Positions 16,697 through 25,582 of a DNA stretch of 64,000 nt are shown one piece after another. The translations under genes and the position numbers were made by a program. The stretch is from Agrobacterium salinitolerans (GTDB lineage: Bacteria > Pseudomonadota > Alphaproteobacteria > Rhizobiales > Rhizobiaceae). The notes under the pieces are model-generated. The model was not told the origin of the DNA, searched no databases, and was given only the letters and a program-made list of their open reading frames with translations. Position 1 is the first letter of the stretch. Each line of letters starts with the position of its first letter. The stretch is from positions 1 to 64,000 of the forward strand of contig NZ_MRDH01000038.1 in assembly GCF_002008225.1 (NCBI RefSeq), given 5' to 3'.

Positions 16697-16738
16697 GGAA
16701 ACAATAAATAGCGGGCCTCTTCCCCGAGGCTCGCGAGC

Positions 16739-17671
16739 ATGGGACAGTTTGAAATGGCTTCACCTAAACATTTTCTCGACCTGTCGGCTGTCAGCTCGCA
16801 GGATCTGCGGGCAATTCTTGACGATGCCCGCGCACGCAAGGCCGCCACCAAGGCCGGAACGGCGGAAAAGCCGCTTGCTGGCAAGATGCTGGCAATGATC
16901 TTCGAAAAGCCCTCCACCCGCACGCGCGTCTCCTTCGATGTCGGTATGCGCCAGCTCGGCGGCGAGACGCTTTTCCTCTCTGGTACGGAAATGCAGCTCG
17001 GTCGCGCCGAAACGATCGGTGACACGGCCAAGGTGCTGTCGCGCTACGTCGACGCCATCATGATCCGCACGACGGATCATTCGCGCCTGCTGGAGCTTGC
17101 CGAACATGCGACGGTGCCGGTCATCAACGCCCTGACGGATGACACGCACCCCTGTCAGATCATGGCGGATATCATGACCTTCGAAGAACATCGCGGCCCA
17201 GTCAAAGGCAAGACCATTGCCTGGACAGGTGACGGCAACAACGTCCTGCATTCCTTTGTGGAAGGCTCGGCCCGTTTCGGTTACCGCATGACGATGGCCG
17301 TACCGATGGGCTCCGAACCGCATGACAAGTTCCTGAACTGGGCGCGCAATAATGGCGGCGAGATCATGCTGTGCCACGACGCCGACAAGGCCGTTGCGGG
17401 TGCGGACTGTGTCGTCACCGATACCTGGGTGTCCATGAACCAGGAACACAAGGCGCGCGGCCACAACATTTTCCAGCCCTATCAAGTCAATGAAGCTCTG
17501 ATGGCCAAGGCGGAAAAAGATGCGCTGTTCATGCATTGCCTGCCGGCCCATCGCGGAGAGGAAGTAACGGATGCCGTGATCGACGGTCCGCAATCCGTCG
17601 TCTTCGACGAGGCGGAAAACCGCCTCCACGCGCAGAAGTCCATCATCGCATGGTGCATGGGCGTCATTTGA
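16739..17671 (+). CDS. argF: Ornithine carbamoyltransferase ArgF
   Basis: A 310-residue anabolic ornithine transcarbamylase that makes citrulline from ornithine and carbamoyl phosphate. The carbamoyl-phosphate motif STRTR is in [16 protein letters not shown] is in [10 protein letters not shown], and the ornithine-binding loop is [11 protein letters not shown]. An in-frame ATG at 16754 ([12 protein letters not shown]) aligns better with the start I recall for relatives, but the 16739 ATG has GAGG 9 bp upstream, so the start is uncertain by five codons. It is cotranscribed with argD and followed by a hairpin. Confidence 0.95.
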   Translation: MGQFEMASPKHFLDLSAVSSQDLRAILDDARARKAATKAGTAEKPLAGKMLAMIFEKPSTRTRVSFDVGMRQLGGETLFLSGTEMQLGRAETIGDTAKVLSRYVDAIMIRTTDHSRLLELAEHATVPVINALTDDTHPCQIMADIMTFEEHRGPVKGKTIAWTGDGNNVLHSFVEGSARFGYRMTMAVPMGSEPHDKFLNWARNNGGEIMLCHDADKAVAGADCVVTDTWVSMNQEHKARGHNIFQPYQVNEALMAKAEKDALFMHCLPAHRGEEVTDAVIDGPQSVVFDEAENRLHAQKSIIAWCMGVI

Positions 17672-17680
17672 TGAGCAGTC

Positions 17681-17708
17681 GCCCGGCCTGACACGCGTCA
17701 CGCCGGGT
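17681..17708 (+). terminator. Hairpin after argF
   Basis: CCCGGC/GCCGGG stem with an inner TGAC/GTCA pairing, 10 bp after the argF stop. No strong T-run. Probable end of the argDF transcript. Confidence 0.5.
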
Positions 17709-17913
17709 GCTTGAACTTGACCGTATAGATTACCATCTGTGGGACTTCGAAGAGGCTCGTCGGTTTTGCTGGCGGGCCATCATCACGATTTGCACGTTTT
17801 TCCCCGGAAGCGGTTTCTCTTCCCGGGTCTCTGTGCGACAAGCGAAAAAAGCACATTTCGAAAGCCGGACTTTTGGACGGTAGCGGCGCCACGGCTGCGC
17901 CAAGGAGTATGAC

Positions 17914-18903
17914 ATGGCAGATGTAACGGTTGAACTGGACGATCTCGATTTTGCTGGCGACGATAAGGTAGTGCCCTTTCAGGTCGAAGGTCTGGATGTG
18001 CGCGGTCGCGCAGTGCAGGTGGGTCCGCTGTTGAACGCCATTCTCGAGCGGCATGACTATCCCCCGACGGTCGCCCGCCTGCTGGCGGAAGCGACCGTTC
18101 TGACGGCGCTGATCGGCACCTCGCTCAAATTTTCCGGCAAGCTCACGCTTCAGACCAAGGGCGATGGTCCGGTCGATCTTCTGGTCGCGGATTTCACCGC
18201 GCCGGAAAGCATGCGCGCTTATGCCCGTTTCGATGAGGAACGGCTGGCGGCGGCGGTTGCGGAAGGTGCAACCTCGCCGGAGCAATTGCTCGGCAACGGC
18301 ATTCTGGCCTTCACGATCGATCAGGGTGCGGGCATGCAGCCCTATCAGGGCATTGTGCCGCTCGATGGCTCCTCGCTGGAAGACATTGCCGGCGTCTATT
18401 TCCGCCAGTCGGAACAGCTTCCCACCCGCGTGCGGCTGGGCGTTGCCGAGTTCTTCGACCGTGATGGCGAAGGCAAGCCGCGTCATGGCTGGCGTGCGGG
18501 CGGCGTTATCGCGCAGTTCCTGCCGCAGGCGCCCGAACGGCTGCGTATGCGTGACCTGCATGGCGGTGACGGCGATGAAAGCGGTCACGAGGTGCAGGAG
18601 GACGATGCCTGGACGGAAGCCGTCACGCTGTTGAACACGGTGGATACCGACGAACTGACCGATCCACAGGTGCCGGTGGAACGCCTGCTTTTCAGGCTTT
18701 TCCATGAGAGTGGCGTGCGCATCTATGATCCGCAGGCGGTTTTCGACCGTTGCAGCTGCTCGCGGGACAAGATCAAGGGTGTGCTGTCAGGCTTCACTGC
18801 CGAGGAGATCAAGGCGAGCGAGGAAGACGGCGCTATCGCCGTGACCTGCGAGTTCTGCTCCACCACCTATCGCTACGATGTCAGCGAATTTGAAAATGCC
18901 TGA
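17914..18903 (+). CDS. hslO: Redox-regulated holdase chaperone Hsp33
   Basis: A 329-residue Hsp33. The C-terminal zinc switch is complete, with CSCSRDK (C-x-C) and CEFC (C-x-x-C) near residues 285-320; oxidation of these Cys releases zinc and activates the chaperone. The N-terminal domain carries LLAEATVLTALIGTSLKFSGKLTLQTKGDGPVDLLV. GGAG lies before the ATG. It stands alone between argF and apaG with its own 242-bp upstream region. I looked for an RpoH-type promoter there and found no convincing match. Confidence 0.95.
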   Translation: MADVTVELDDLDFAGDDKVVPFQVEGLDVRGRAVQVGPLLNAILERHDYPPTVARLLAEATVLTALIGTSLKFSGKLTLQTKGDGPVDLLVADFTAPESMRAYARFDEERLAAAVAEGATSPEQLLGNGILAFTIDQGAGMQPYQGIVPLDGSSLEDIAGVYFRQSEQLPTRVRLGVAEFFDRDGEGKPRHGWRAGGVIAQFLPQAPERLRMRDLHGGDGDESGHEVQEDDAWTEAVTLLNTVDTDELTDPQVPVERLLFRLFHESGVRIYDPQAVFDRCSCSRDKIKGVLSGFTAEEIKASEEDGAIAVTCEFCSTTYRYDVSEFENA

Positions 18904-18906
18904 ATA

Positions 18907-18940
18907 GAAAGCCGCGCCCTATAAAGAGTGCGGCTTTTTC
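18907..18940 (+). terminator. Intrinsic terminator of hslO
   Basis: AAAGCCGC...GCGGCTTT stem followed by TTTC directly after the hslO stop. It lies between convergent hslO and apaG and may serve both. Confidence 0.8.
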
Positions 18941-18957
18941 ATTTGCCGGGCGCGTGG

Positions 18958-19350
18958 TCAGTTCAGAACCCGCATCAGACCCGGTGAATCCAGCGAAAAG
19001 GCGGGTATGGTGACGTTGAACACCTCGCCATTTTCCGTTTCCATTTCATAATGGCCGAACATCAGGCCGGAAGGTGTATCCAGCGGGCAGCCGGAGGAAT
19101 ATTCGTAGCTGTCGCCCGGTTTCAGATGCGGCTTCTCACCCACGACGCCCGGTCCATAGACCTCATCCACCTGACCGTTCTGATCGGTGATGTGCCAGTA
19201 GCGATTGACGAGGGTGACCGGAATATCGGAATTGTTCGCGATCACGACTTTGTAGCCCCAGACGTAACGATCGTCATCCGGGTCGGATTGTTCCTCGAGA
19301 TAATACGGATCGACCGTTACCTCGATATCCCTTGTCAGAGCACGATACAT
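18958..19350 (-). CDS. apaG: ApaG domain protein
   Basis: A 130-residue protein of the ApaG family (DUF525), an immunoglobulin-like beta sandwich. Typical motifs are [47 protein letters not shown] and GLMFGHYEM. The ATG at 19350 has GAGGTG 8 bp upstream; a GTG three codons earlier lacks room for a ribosome-binding site. The function is not firmly known: in enterobacteria it is linked to the ksgA-apaH cluster, and ApaG proteins were reported to bind pyrophosphate compounds. Here it stands apart from those genes, as in other rhizobia. Confidence 0.92.
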   Translation of the reverse strand: MYRALTRDIEVTVDPYYLEEQSDPDDDRYVWGYKVVIANNSDIPVTLVNRYWHITDQNGQVDEVYGPGVVGEKPHLKPGDSYEYSSGCPLDTPSGLMFGHYEMETENGEVFNVTIPAFSLDSPGLMRVLN

Positions 19351-19534
19351 ACGCGCCACACCTCGATATTATGCCTGCCGCCGTATCCTACACTATAGGC
19401 TCTGGCTATCGTCAAGAAAATGAATGACTTGACGGGCAGGAGGCGTCTCCTGATGCGCTTTTTTCCACCGTTAGGGATAACGGTAAAGGTAAATATTGGT
19501 TGCCTGATGCGGTCTTTCGGGCTGGACCGGCGAA

Positions 19535-19563
19535 CCATGGCCCGACACGCGGTCAGGCCATGG
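19535..19563 (-). terminator. Hairpin downstream of metZ
   Basis: CCATGGCC/GGCCATGG stem with a 13-nt loop, 20 bp after the metZ stop on the minus strand. No T-run, so it may be a Rho-dependent end or 3' stabiliser. Confidence 0.4.
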
Positions 19564-19582
19564 CGATTTGCCGATTGAATTC

Positions 19583-20767
19583 TCAGGCCGAAACGGCCGC
19601 AAGACCCTTTGCCAGATCCTCCAGCAGATCGTCGGTATCCTCGATGCCGCAGGAAAGGCGCAGGGTGCCGCCGGAAATGCCGAGCTCGGCGCGCGCCTCG
19701 TCAGTGAGGTTCTTGTGCGTCGTCGTGCCGGGGTGGGTGATGAGGCTCTTGGCGTCGCCGAGATTGTTTGAAATCTTCACGATCTCAAGCGCGTTCTGCA
19801 GCTTGAAGGCCGCTTCCTTGCCGCCCTTCAGTTCGAAAGCCACAAGCGTCGAACCGCCTGACATCTGCCGGGCGATAATGTCCGCCTGCGGGTGATCGGC
19901 GCGGCCGGGATAGATGACCTTGGCGACCTTGTCGTTCTCCGCGAGAAAATCGGCGATTTTGCCGGCATTGGCCGTCTGCTGTTTGACGCGCAGCGGCAGC
20001 GTCTCGATACCTTTCAGAAGCGTCCAAGCATTGAAAGGCGACATGGCCGGGCCGGTATGGCGGAAATAATCCTGCAGTTCTTCCTCGATCCACTTTTTGT
20101 CGGAAAGGATCACGCCGCCAAGGCAGCGACCCTGACCGTCAATATGCTTGGTTGCCGAATACACGACGATATGCGCGCCGAGTTCGAGCGGCTTCTGGAA
20201 AAGCGGCGTCGCAAAGACGTTGTCGACCACCACTTTCGCGCCGATCTGGTTGGCGAGTTTCGCCACACCGGCAATATCAACCACTTCGAGCGTCGGGTTG
20301 GTTGGGCTTTCGAGGAAGAACAGCTTGGTGTTCGGCTGGATCGCCTTTTCCCAGTTGCCGAGATCGCGTCCGTCGATCAGTGTGCATTCGATGCCGTATT
20401 TCGGCGCAAGCGTCTCGACCACCCAGCGGCAGGAGCCGAAGAGGGCGCGTGCGGCAACGATGTGATCGCCGGCGCGTAGCTGGCACATGATGGCGGCGGT
20501 GACGGCGGCCATGCCCGAGGCAAGCGCGCGGGCGTCTTCAGCGCCTTCCAGCAGGCACATGCGCTTTTCGAACATGTCATTGGTGGGGCTCGCATAGCGG
20601 GCGTAGATGAAACCGTCTGTTTCGCCCTTGAAGCGCGCTTCGGCGGCCTCGGAGTTTTCGTAGACGAAACCCTGGGTCAGATAGATTGCTTCCGACGTTT
20701 CACCATACGGTGAGCGTAGCGTACCGCCGTGAACCAGCTGGGTTGCCGGGCGCCATTTATTGCTCAT
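19583..20767 (-). CDS. metZ: O-succinylhomoserine sulfhydrylase MetZ
   Basis: A 394-residue Cys/Met-metabolism PLP enzyme that makes homocysteine from an activated homoserine and sulfide. Landmarks are TQLVHGGTLRSPYGETSEAIYLTQGFVY, RYASPTNDMFE, the PLP lysine in YSATKHIDGQGR and LIDGRDLGNWEKAIQPNT near residues 130-150. The latter type of sequence fits MetZ better than cystathionine enzymes. The ATG at 20767 follows AGGGGAT; upstream in-frame codons lie inside the leader terminator. The SAM-II riboswitch and a terminator directly upstream imply repression by S-adenosylmethionine. Confidence 0.93.
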   Translation of the reverse strand: MSNKWRPATQLVHGGTLRSPYGETSEAIYLTQGFVYENSEAAEARFKGETDGFIYARYASPTNDMFEKRMCLLEGAEDARALASGMAAVTAAIMCQLRAGDHIVAARALFGSCRWVVETLAPKYGIECTLIDGRDLGNWEKAIQPNTKLFFLESPTNPTLEVVDIAGVAKLANQIGAKVVVDNVFATPLFQKPLELGAHIVVYSATKHIDGQGRCLGGVILSDKKWIEEELQDYFRHTGPAMSPFNAWTLLKGIETLPLRVKQQTANAGKIADFLAENDKVAKVIYPGRADHPQADIIARQMSGGSTLVAFELKGGKEAAFKLQNALEIVKISNNLGDAKSLITHPGTTTHKNLTDEARAELGISGGTLRLSCGIEDTDDLLEDLAKGLAAVSA

Positions 20768-20784
20768 GTGATCCCCTTCAAAAC

Positions 20785-20814
20785 AAAAAAACCGGCCGCA
20801 CAAGCAGACCGGTT
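20785..20814 (-). terminator. Terminator of the SAM-II riboswitch leader
   Basis: On the minus strand AACCGG...CCGGTT is followed by a T-run, 17 bp before metZ. The 5' arm shares its ACCGGTCT with an alternative stem AGACCGG/CCGGTCT that begins at the 3' edge of the SAM-II aptamer, so terminator and antiterminator cannot coexist. Confidence 0.8.
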
Positions 20815-20828
20815 CCTAGCACCCGGTC

Positions 20829-20884
20829 TTTTTAGCCACTTGTTTAACGTGGCTGCAAGCCGACCGGCCAAATCACCACGGGAT
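20829..20884 (-). promoter_or_regulatory. SAM-II riboswitch upstream of metZ
   Basis: Read on the minus strand the segment has the conserved SAM-II pseudoknot elements: P1 arm CGTGG, then TGATTTGG, CGGCTTGCAG, the closing P1 arm CCACG, the TTAAA(C) segment, and the 3' pseudoknot strand CAAGTGGCTAAA. SAM-II is the alphaproteobacterial S-adenosylmethionine riboswitch known before metA and related methionine genes. Binding of SAM should stabilise the pseudoknot and favour the downstream terminator, switching metZ off. Confidence 0.9.
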
Positions 20885-20962
20885 AAGCTTGCCATACTGC
20901 CGTTATCGGCTTGCGTCAATGCTTTCCTTTTGGTTTTGTCGCCGTAAAAAGGAATGACAACC

Positions 20963-22060
20963 ATGACCAGAACCACGGGCATTTTGGCGGATGGCGCAAT
21001 CCGGGCGCTGTTTGCGGGCGGCAAGCTGAAGAGCGAGGCCGATCTCGATGCTGATCAGGTCCAGCCCGCCAGCCTCGATCTCAGGCTCGGCTCGAAGGCC
21101 TATCGCGTGCGCGCCAGCTTCATGCCCGGTCCGGGAACCCAGGTGATCGACAAGCTCAATCGTCTGAGCCTGCACGAGATCGATCTCACCCAGGGCGCGG
21201 TGCTGGAAACCGGCTGCGTTTATATCGTCCCCTTGATGGAAAGCCTCGCGCTGCCGGCGGACATGTCGGCGTCGGCCAATCCGAAAAGCTCGACCGGCCG
21301 CCTCGATATCTTCACCCGCGTCATGACTGACGGCGCGCAGGAATTCGACAAGATACCGGCGGGTTATGCCGGCCCGCTCTATCTGGAAATCAGCCCGCGC
21401 ACCTTCCCGATCGTCGTGCGACGCGGCTCGCGCCTGTCGCAGATCCGCTTCCGCATCGGCCATTCGCTGCTCAACGAAAGTGAACTGCTGAAGCTGCACG
21501 AGACGGAAATGCTGGTCGCCAGCGACACGCCCAACGTGACCGGCGGCGGCATCGCGCTTTCGATCGACCTCAAGGGTTTCGGCGAAAACGGACTGATCGG
21601 TTATCGCGGCAAACATCACACGGCGGTGGTGGATGTCGACAAGAAGGCCCAGCATGACGTTCTCGATTTCTGGGAGCCGCTCTACGCGCGCGGCCGCGCC
21701 GAACTGATCCTCGACCCGGATGAATTCTATATCCTCGTCTCGCGCGAAGCTGTCCACGTTCCGCCGCTCTATGCGGCTGAAATGACGCCCTTCGACCCGC
21801 TGGTAGGCGAATTCCGTGTGCACTACGCCGGCTTCTTCGATCCGGGCTTCGGCCATGCGCAGGCGGGCGGCACCGGCAGCCGCGCCGTGCTCGAAGTGCG
21901 CAGCCACGAAGTGCCCTTCATCCTCGAACACGGGCAGATCGTCGGTCGGCTTGTTTACGAGCATATGCTGGAAAAACCGGAAGGCCTCTACGGAACCGGC
22001 CTCGGCTCCAACTATCAGGCCCAAGGACTGAAGCTCTCCAAGCATTTCCGCGCCGAATAA
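20963..22060 (+). CDS. dcd: Long-form 2'-deoxycytidine 5'-triphosphate deaminase
   Basis: About 365 residues, twice the length of E. coli Dcd: the alphaproteobacterial form with two Dcd/dUTPase-like halves. The first half carries QPASLDLRLGSKAYRVRASF and NPKSSTGRLDIFTRV; the second repeats the fold with DLVG-type segments (HYAGFFDPGFGHAQAGGTGSRAVLEVRSHEVPF). It converts dCTP to dUTP for thymidylate synthesis. The ATG at 20963 is 9 bp after AAGGA, whereas the in-frame ATG at 20954 touches it, so the later start is chosen. It is divergent from metZ across the riboswitch region. Confidence 0.9.
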   Translation: MTRTTGILADGAIRALFAGGKLKSEADLDADQVQPASLDLRLGSKAYRVRASFMPGPGTQVIDKLNRLSLHEIDLTQGAVLETGCVYIVPLMESLALPADMSASANPKSSTGRLDIFTRVMTDGAQEFDKIPAGYAGPLYLEISPRTFPIVVRRGSRLSQIRFRIGHSLLNESELLKLHETEMLVASDTPNVTGGGIALSIDLKGFGENGLIGYRGKHHTAVVDVDKKAQHDVLDFWEPLYARGRAELILDPDEFYILVSREAVHVPPLYAAEMTPFDPLVGEFRVHYAGFFDPGFGHAQAGGTGSRAVLEVRSHEVPFILEHGQIVGRLVYEHMLEKPEGLYGTGLGSNYQAQGLKLSKHFRAE

Positions 22061-22116
22061 CGAACCCGGCGGGTGCTTGACACCCGCTGCGAACTATCCG
22101 ATGTCTTATGCGCGGC

Positions 22117-22190
22117 GCGGGTGTAGCTCAATGGTAGAGCAGCAGCTTCCCAAGCTGAATACGAGGGTTCGATTCCCTTCACCCGCTCCA
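22117..22190 (+). tRNA. tRNA-Gly (anticodon CCC)
   Basis: A 74-nt cloverleaf with encoded CCA. Acceptor GCGGGTG/CACCCGC; anticodon loop TTCCCAA with anticodon CCC reading GGG; T arm GAGGG-TTCGATT-CCCTT. The outermost anticodon-stem pair is a G-A mismatch. No integrase or island is seen beside it. Confidence 0.96.
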
Positions 22191-22319
22191 ATTCCGCCCC
22201 AACAAATAATAGGCCTCTTGCCGCCGTTACATTCGCGGACAAAGCGAATATGCGATTTAGCTTGACTACAATTAAATTGCACGTAATAGTTGATGTGGTC
22301 GTAACATAGGGGAAGTGTT

Positions 22320-23045
22320 ATGAGTCGCAAACTTCTTTCGGAATTTCTGGGAACCTTTTGGCTCGTGTTCGGGGGATGCGGCAGTGCGGTTTTTGCCGCA
22401 GCCTTTCCAGAGCTCGGTATCGGCTTCCTTGGCGTCGCTTTCGCTTTCGGTCTGACGGTTCTGACCATGGCCTATGCGGTAGGCGGCATTTCGGGCGGTC
22501 ACTTCAATCCGGCCGTTTCAGTCGGCCTCACCGTTGCGGGTAAATTCCCGGCGGCGAGCCTCTTGCCTTACATCGTGGTGCAGGTTCTGGGGGCGATCGT
22601 CGCAGCTGCGGCGCTTTATGTCATCTTCACCGGCAAGGCGGGGGCTGACATTGGCGGTTTTGCCGCCAATGGTTATGGCGAACACTCGCCGGGCGGATAT
22701 TCTCTCGTATCGGCGCTGCTGATCGAAGTCATCCTGACGGCGTTTTTCGTGATCGTTATTTTGGGTTCGACACATGGCAGGGTTCCGGTCGGCTTCGCGC
22801 CGATCGCCATCGGTCTTGCCCTTACCCTTATTCATCTGATTTCCATTCCGGTCACCAACACATCTGTCAATCCGGCCCGCTCCACGGGACAGGCATTGTT
22901 CGTTGGCGGATGGGCGCTGCAGCAGCTCTGGCTGTTCTGGCTTGCTCCGATCCTCGGCGGCGCCATCGGAGCCGCGATCTGGAAAATCTTCGGCGAGGAA
23001 GAGAAGGCCGGCCATGCCGGTTCGGTTCAACCTGCCCAGACATGA
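22320..23045 (+). CDS. aqpZ: Aquaporin Z
   Basis: A 241-residue major intrinsic protein with six membrane helices. Both NPA boxes are present ([11 protein letters not shown] near residue 63 and [13 protein letters not shown] near 186), and the N-terminus [37 protein letters not shown] is AqpZ-like. The TSVNPARS context fits a water-specific channel rather than a glycerol facilitator. The start is 6 bp after an AGGGGAA-type site. It stands at the left edge of a group of envelope genes but shares no evident operon with them, apart from the small protein 52 bp downstream. Confidence 0.95.
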   Translation: MSRKLLSEFLGTFWLVFGGCGSAVFAAAFPELGIGFLGVAFAFGLTVLTMAYAVGGISGGHFNPAVSVGLTVAGKFPAASLLPYIVVQVLGAIVAAAALYVIFTGKAGADIGGFAANGYGEHSPGGYSLVSALLIEVILTAFFVIVILGSTHGRVPVGFAPIAIGLALTLIHLISIPVTNTSVNPARSTGQALFVGGWALQQLWLFWLAPILGGAIGAAIWKIFGEEEKAGHAGSVQPAQT

Positions 23046-23097
23046 ATAAGAGGCTTTGTTTCCTCGAATGGTCGGGGAAACGACTGAGGAGGATGAC

Positions 23098-23391
23098 ATG
23101 GATCTTGCTTCGATATTGGCCCAGATCGTCGGCGGTGCGGTAGGTGGCACGGCGGGCGGAAAGATAGTGAAGGACTCCGATCTTGGTTCGCTCGGCAATC
23201 TGATTGCAGGCGCCATCGGCGGACTCGGCGGCGGAACTGTGCTCGGTTCGCTGCTCGGCGCGGCGGGAGACGCGGCAGCCGGTGGCGTGGATATCGGCGC
23301 TCTCGCCGGCCAGCTGGTTGGCGGCGGTGTCGGCGGTCTGATCGTGCAGATCATCGTCGGCCTGATTAAGAACAAGCTCGTTGCCAAGTAG
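23098..23391 (+). CDS. Small glycine-rich hydrophobic protein
   Basis: 97 residues, started by an ATG with GAGGAGG 6 bp upstream. The sequence is dominated by Gly and Ala (GGAVGGTAGGK, GAIGGLGGGTVLGSLLGAAG, VGGGVGGLIVQIIVGLIKNK) and resembles short glycine-zipper membrane proteins; it probably inserts in or binds membranes. Function unknown. It directly follows aqpZ (52 bp) and ends 35 bp before a strong hairpin, so the two genes may form one transcript. Such glycine-zipper proteins are common in Rhizobiales as uncharacterised DNA-neighbour genes. Confidence 0.75.
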   Translation: MDLASILAQIVGGAVGGTAGGKIVKDSDLGSLGNLIAGAIGGLGGGTVLGSLLGAAGDAAAGGVDIGALAGQLVGGGVGGLIVQIIVGLIKNKLVAK

Positions 23392-23425
23392 AGCGGTTCG
23401 GTCGCCTTCAAGATGAAATGAAGGA

Positions 23426-23457
23426 CCTTGCCGAAGGAGGAGCTTTGTTCGGCAAGG
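23426..23457 (+). terminator. Hairpin after the glycine-rich protein gene
   Basis: Perfect 10-bp inverted repeat CCTTGCCGAA/TTCGGCAAGG with a 12-nt loop, no T-run. It lies in a 206-bp gap between this gene and the convergent glycosyltransferase gene; nothing else is seen in the gap. Confidence 0.5.
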
Positions 23458-23597
23458 AACCGGCTCGCGTTATCGATGACGGCGGTAACGTAAGGCCTGA
23501 GGCGGCTTTGCTGGCAGCGGCAATGTGATAGGAGCCGTGAGCCGCCGTTACTCGAAACAAGTATCTCGATTGTTTTGGTTCTCTCGAAGATACCGGA

Positions 23598-25529
23598 TCA
23601 TGAGGTATTTTTGACGGCTGGCGCGTGTGGCGTCTTGTTCCATGCAAAGGGTTTGGTTTTGAGTTCCACCACGGCCCGCCAGGCCGCGATGGACAGCATC
23701 AGCCAATATGCGGGCATTGCCAGCCACCGCCTTCCGACATGCCGTCTTTCATAGGCGATCATTCTGCTGCGGCCCATCAGGACGAAGATCGTGTAGCTTC
23801 CGACGATATTCAGCACATCGATAAAAAACAGAAGACCCTGCCAGGAGAGCAACAGGTCGGCGCCATTTTCCCGAAGAGCGATGGTCATGAATGCCAGCGA
23901 AACGAAGAGCAGGGGGTGCGCCAACGACGACAGAAGCATGCCTCCGATCAGCAGTTGAAAGACCACATAGGCAAACCATCCCATGCCGCGCGCGGTCGCA
24001 AGGGGCGCACGGGTCATCACCAGCCAGCTTTGCAGCCAGCCCTTGTACCAGCGTGTTCGCTGGTTCAGCCACACGGATAGTGAGGTCGGCGCATCCTCCA
24101 GCGTCTGTCGCCGGATAACGCCGCAACGATAACCCAGCCGATGCAGCCGGAGGCCGAGATCGGCGTCTTCCGTTACATTATAGGGGTCCCAGGCGCCAGC
24201 CTTCCGCAGCACGGCGGTCCGGAAATGATTGGAGGTGCCGCCAAGCGGCAGCGGCAAGCCATGTGCGGCAAGGGCAGGTAAGATGCAGCGGAAGAGGGCG
24301 GAATATTCCAATGCGAAACACGCGCTGAGCCAGGAGAAAGAAGCATTACTGATGATAAGCGGGGCCTGCAGGCAGGCTAGCTCGTCGGGTTGGTTGCGGA
24401 AGGCGCTATAGGCTTCGCGCAATTGCTGCGGATGGGGCCGGTCCTCGGCGTCATAGATGACAACGAATGCGCCGCGTGCGCCGGAAAGCGCGTAAGTCAG
24501 GGCCTTTGGTTTGGTGCGCGGTAGGGAGGGCGGCACCCTTACAACCTCTATATGCGGCCCGGGATTCATCCGCTGGATCGCCTCAATTGTCGCACCGTCG
24601 TCTGCCTCGCAGACAAGCTTGATGTCCAGTCGGGATTTGGGCCAGTCCAGACGCTCCAATGCGCCGATGAGCTGCCCGACGACGTCCTCCTCCCGGTAAA
24701 GCGCCACCAGAACAGTATAGACAGGCAATTGGCTTTCCTGCCGAAGAGGTAAGGTGGCGTCCTTTTCCATGGATAGATGGAAGAGCGCGAACAGCCTGAA
24801 AAGCAGGGTCAAGAGGTAAAGCATCGTCAGGGTGGCATGCAGATACGTAAATGCCGCTTCCGTATAAAACACCAGCGACAGAATAAGCAGGGTAAGGAGA
24901 ACGCCGCTGCAAAAACCCTGCTCGCCGTGAAGCGTGATCCTGGCGGAATGGTGTGGCGCCGTGTTGAAAAGCAGCTGTTGGGTTTCCGCCAAGCGACGGG
25001 TCTCGCCCGCTTTCCAGATTGCGCCGCGCATGGCCTGCGGGGTTGTCACGGCAAAATCGTCGAGAAGACGCGGGCGCTGATCCAGCATGTTTTTCAGCGA
25101 CGCCATCCGCGCCAGTTCCGGCACAATCAGCAGCGTTGGCGTGCCGTTCAGCGGTGTCAGCCGCAGGAACCTTGGTTCGGAGAGCTGAGTGTCCAGCCCG
25201 TTCAAGTCCGTCACGCGATCTGGGCCGATTTCCGGGAGAAACGGCAACCGCAGGAATCTGGCGAAAGCGCCGAAATAGGCATCCGCCGTGACGAGACCGC
25301 TTGCCAGCAATTCGTCCTCAAAAGTTGAGCCATTTTCCCGAGCCCGCTGTTCGAATGCCTCGATATAGGGTCCGCCCAATCCCAGCGAAGAGAGAAAGCG
25401 GTCCTGTCCAGTCTGGTCCTGTTCGGAAGCGGTTGGGAGTGGATTTTCACTGGCGTGGGAAAATGCAATTTTTCGTGTCGCCGGCGTCATGCGAAACGAA
25501 TCTCGTGTATATTGCCTAAAATAATCCAT
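23598..25529 (-). CDS. Membrane glycosyltransferase family 2 with N-terminal GspE/MshEN-like domain
   Basis: 643 residues. The N-terminal ~190 residues resemble the N-terminal domain of type II secretion ATPases (MshEN/GspE-N: FEDELLASGLVTADAYFGAFARFLRLPFLPEI). Two membrane helices at about 205-250 follow, then a processive GT2 catalytic domain: EADDGATIEAI, DAEDRPHPQQ, TEDADLGLRL and QRTRWYKGW (the QxxRW motif), and C-terminal helices. It should make a beta-linked polysaccharide at the inner membrane. The start is unsure: an ATG at 25490 would widen the 53-bp gap to the divergent gene. The N-terminal domain lacks a clear RLGxxL c-di-GMP motif. Confidence 0.85.
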   Translation of the reverse strand: MDYFRQYTRDSFRMTPATRKIAFSHASENPLPTASEQDQTGQDRFLSSLGLGGPYIEAFEQRARENGSTFEDELLASGLVTADAYFGAFARFLRLPFLPEIGPDRVTDLNGLDTQLSEPRFLRLTPLNGTPTLLIVPELARMASLKNMLDQRPRLLDDFAVTTPQAMRGAIWKAGETRRLAETQQLLFNTAPHHSARITLHGEQGFCSGVLLTLLILSLVFYTEAAFTYLHATLTMLYLLTLLFRLFALFHLSMEKDATLPLRQESQLPVYTVLVALYREEDVVGQLIGALERLDWPKSRLDIKLVCEADDGATIEAIQRMNPGPHIEVVRVPPSLPRTKPKALTYALSGARGAFVVIYDAEDRPHPQQLREAYSAFRNQPDELACLQAPLIISNASFSWLSACFALEYSALFRCILPALAAHGLPLPLGGTSNHFRTAVLRKAGAWDPYNVTEDADLGLRLHRLGYRCGVIRRQTLEDAPTSLSVWLNQRTRWYKGWLQSWLVMTRAPLATARGMGWFAYVVFQLLIGGMLLSSLAHPLLFVSLAFMTIALRENGADLLLSWQGLLFFIDVLNIVGSYTIFVLMGRSRMIAYERRHVGRRWLAMPAYWLMLSIAAWRAVVELKTKPFAWNKTPHAPAVKNTS

Positions 25530-25582
25530 GCATCGCCGCCGCCGTCATGGTAACGCCCAACTTCCTGCCACGGATAGTATAG

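Noticed and set aside
17672-17913. Heat-shock (RpoH) promoter for hslO
   Set aside because: A CTTGAC-like hexamer is present, but no matching -10 element stands at the right distance.
22106-22468. 120-residue minus-strand ORF across tRNA-Gly
   Set aside because: Translates the complement of a tRNA and the start of aqpZ; typical spurious annotation near tRNA genes.
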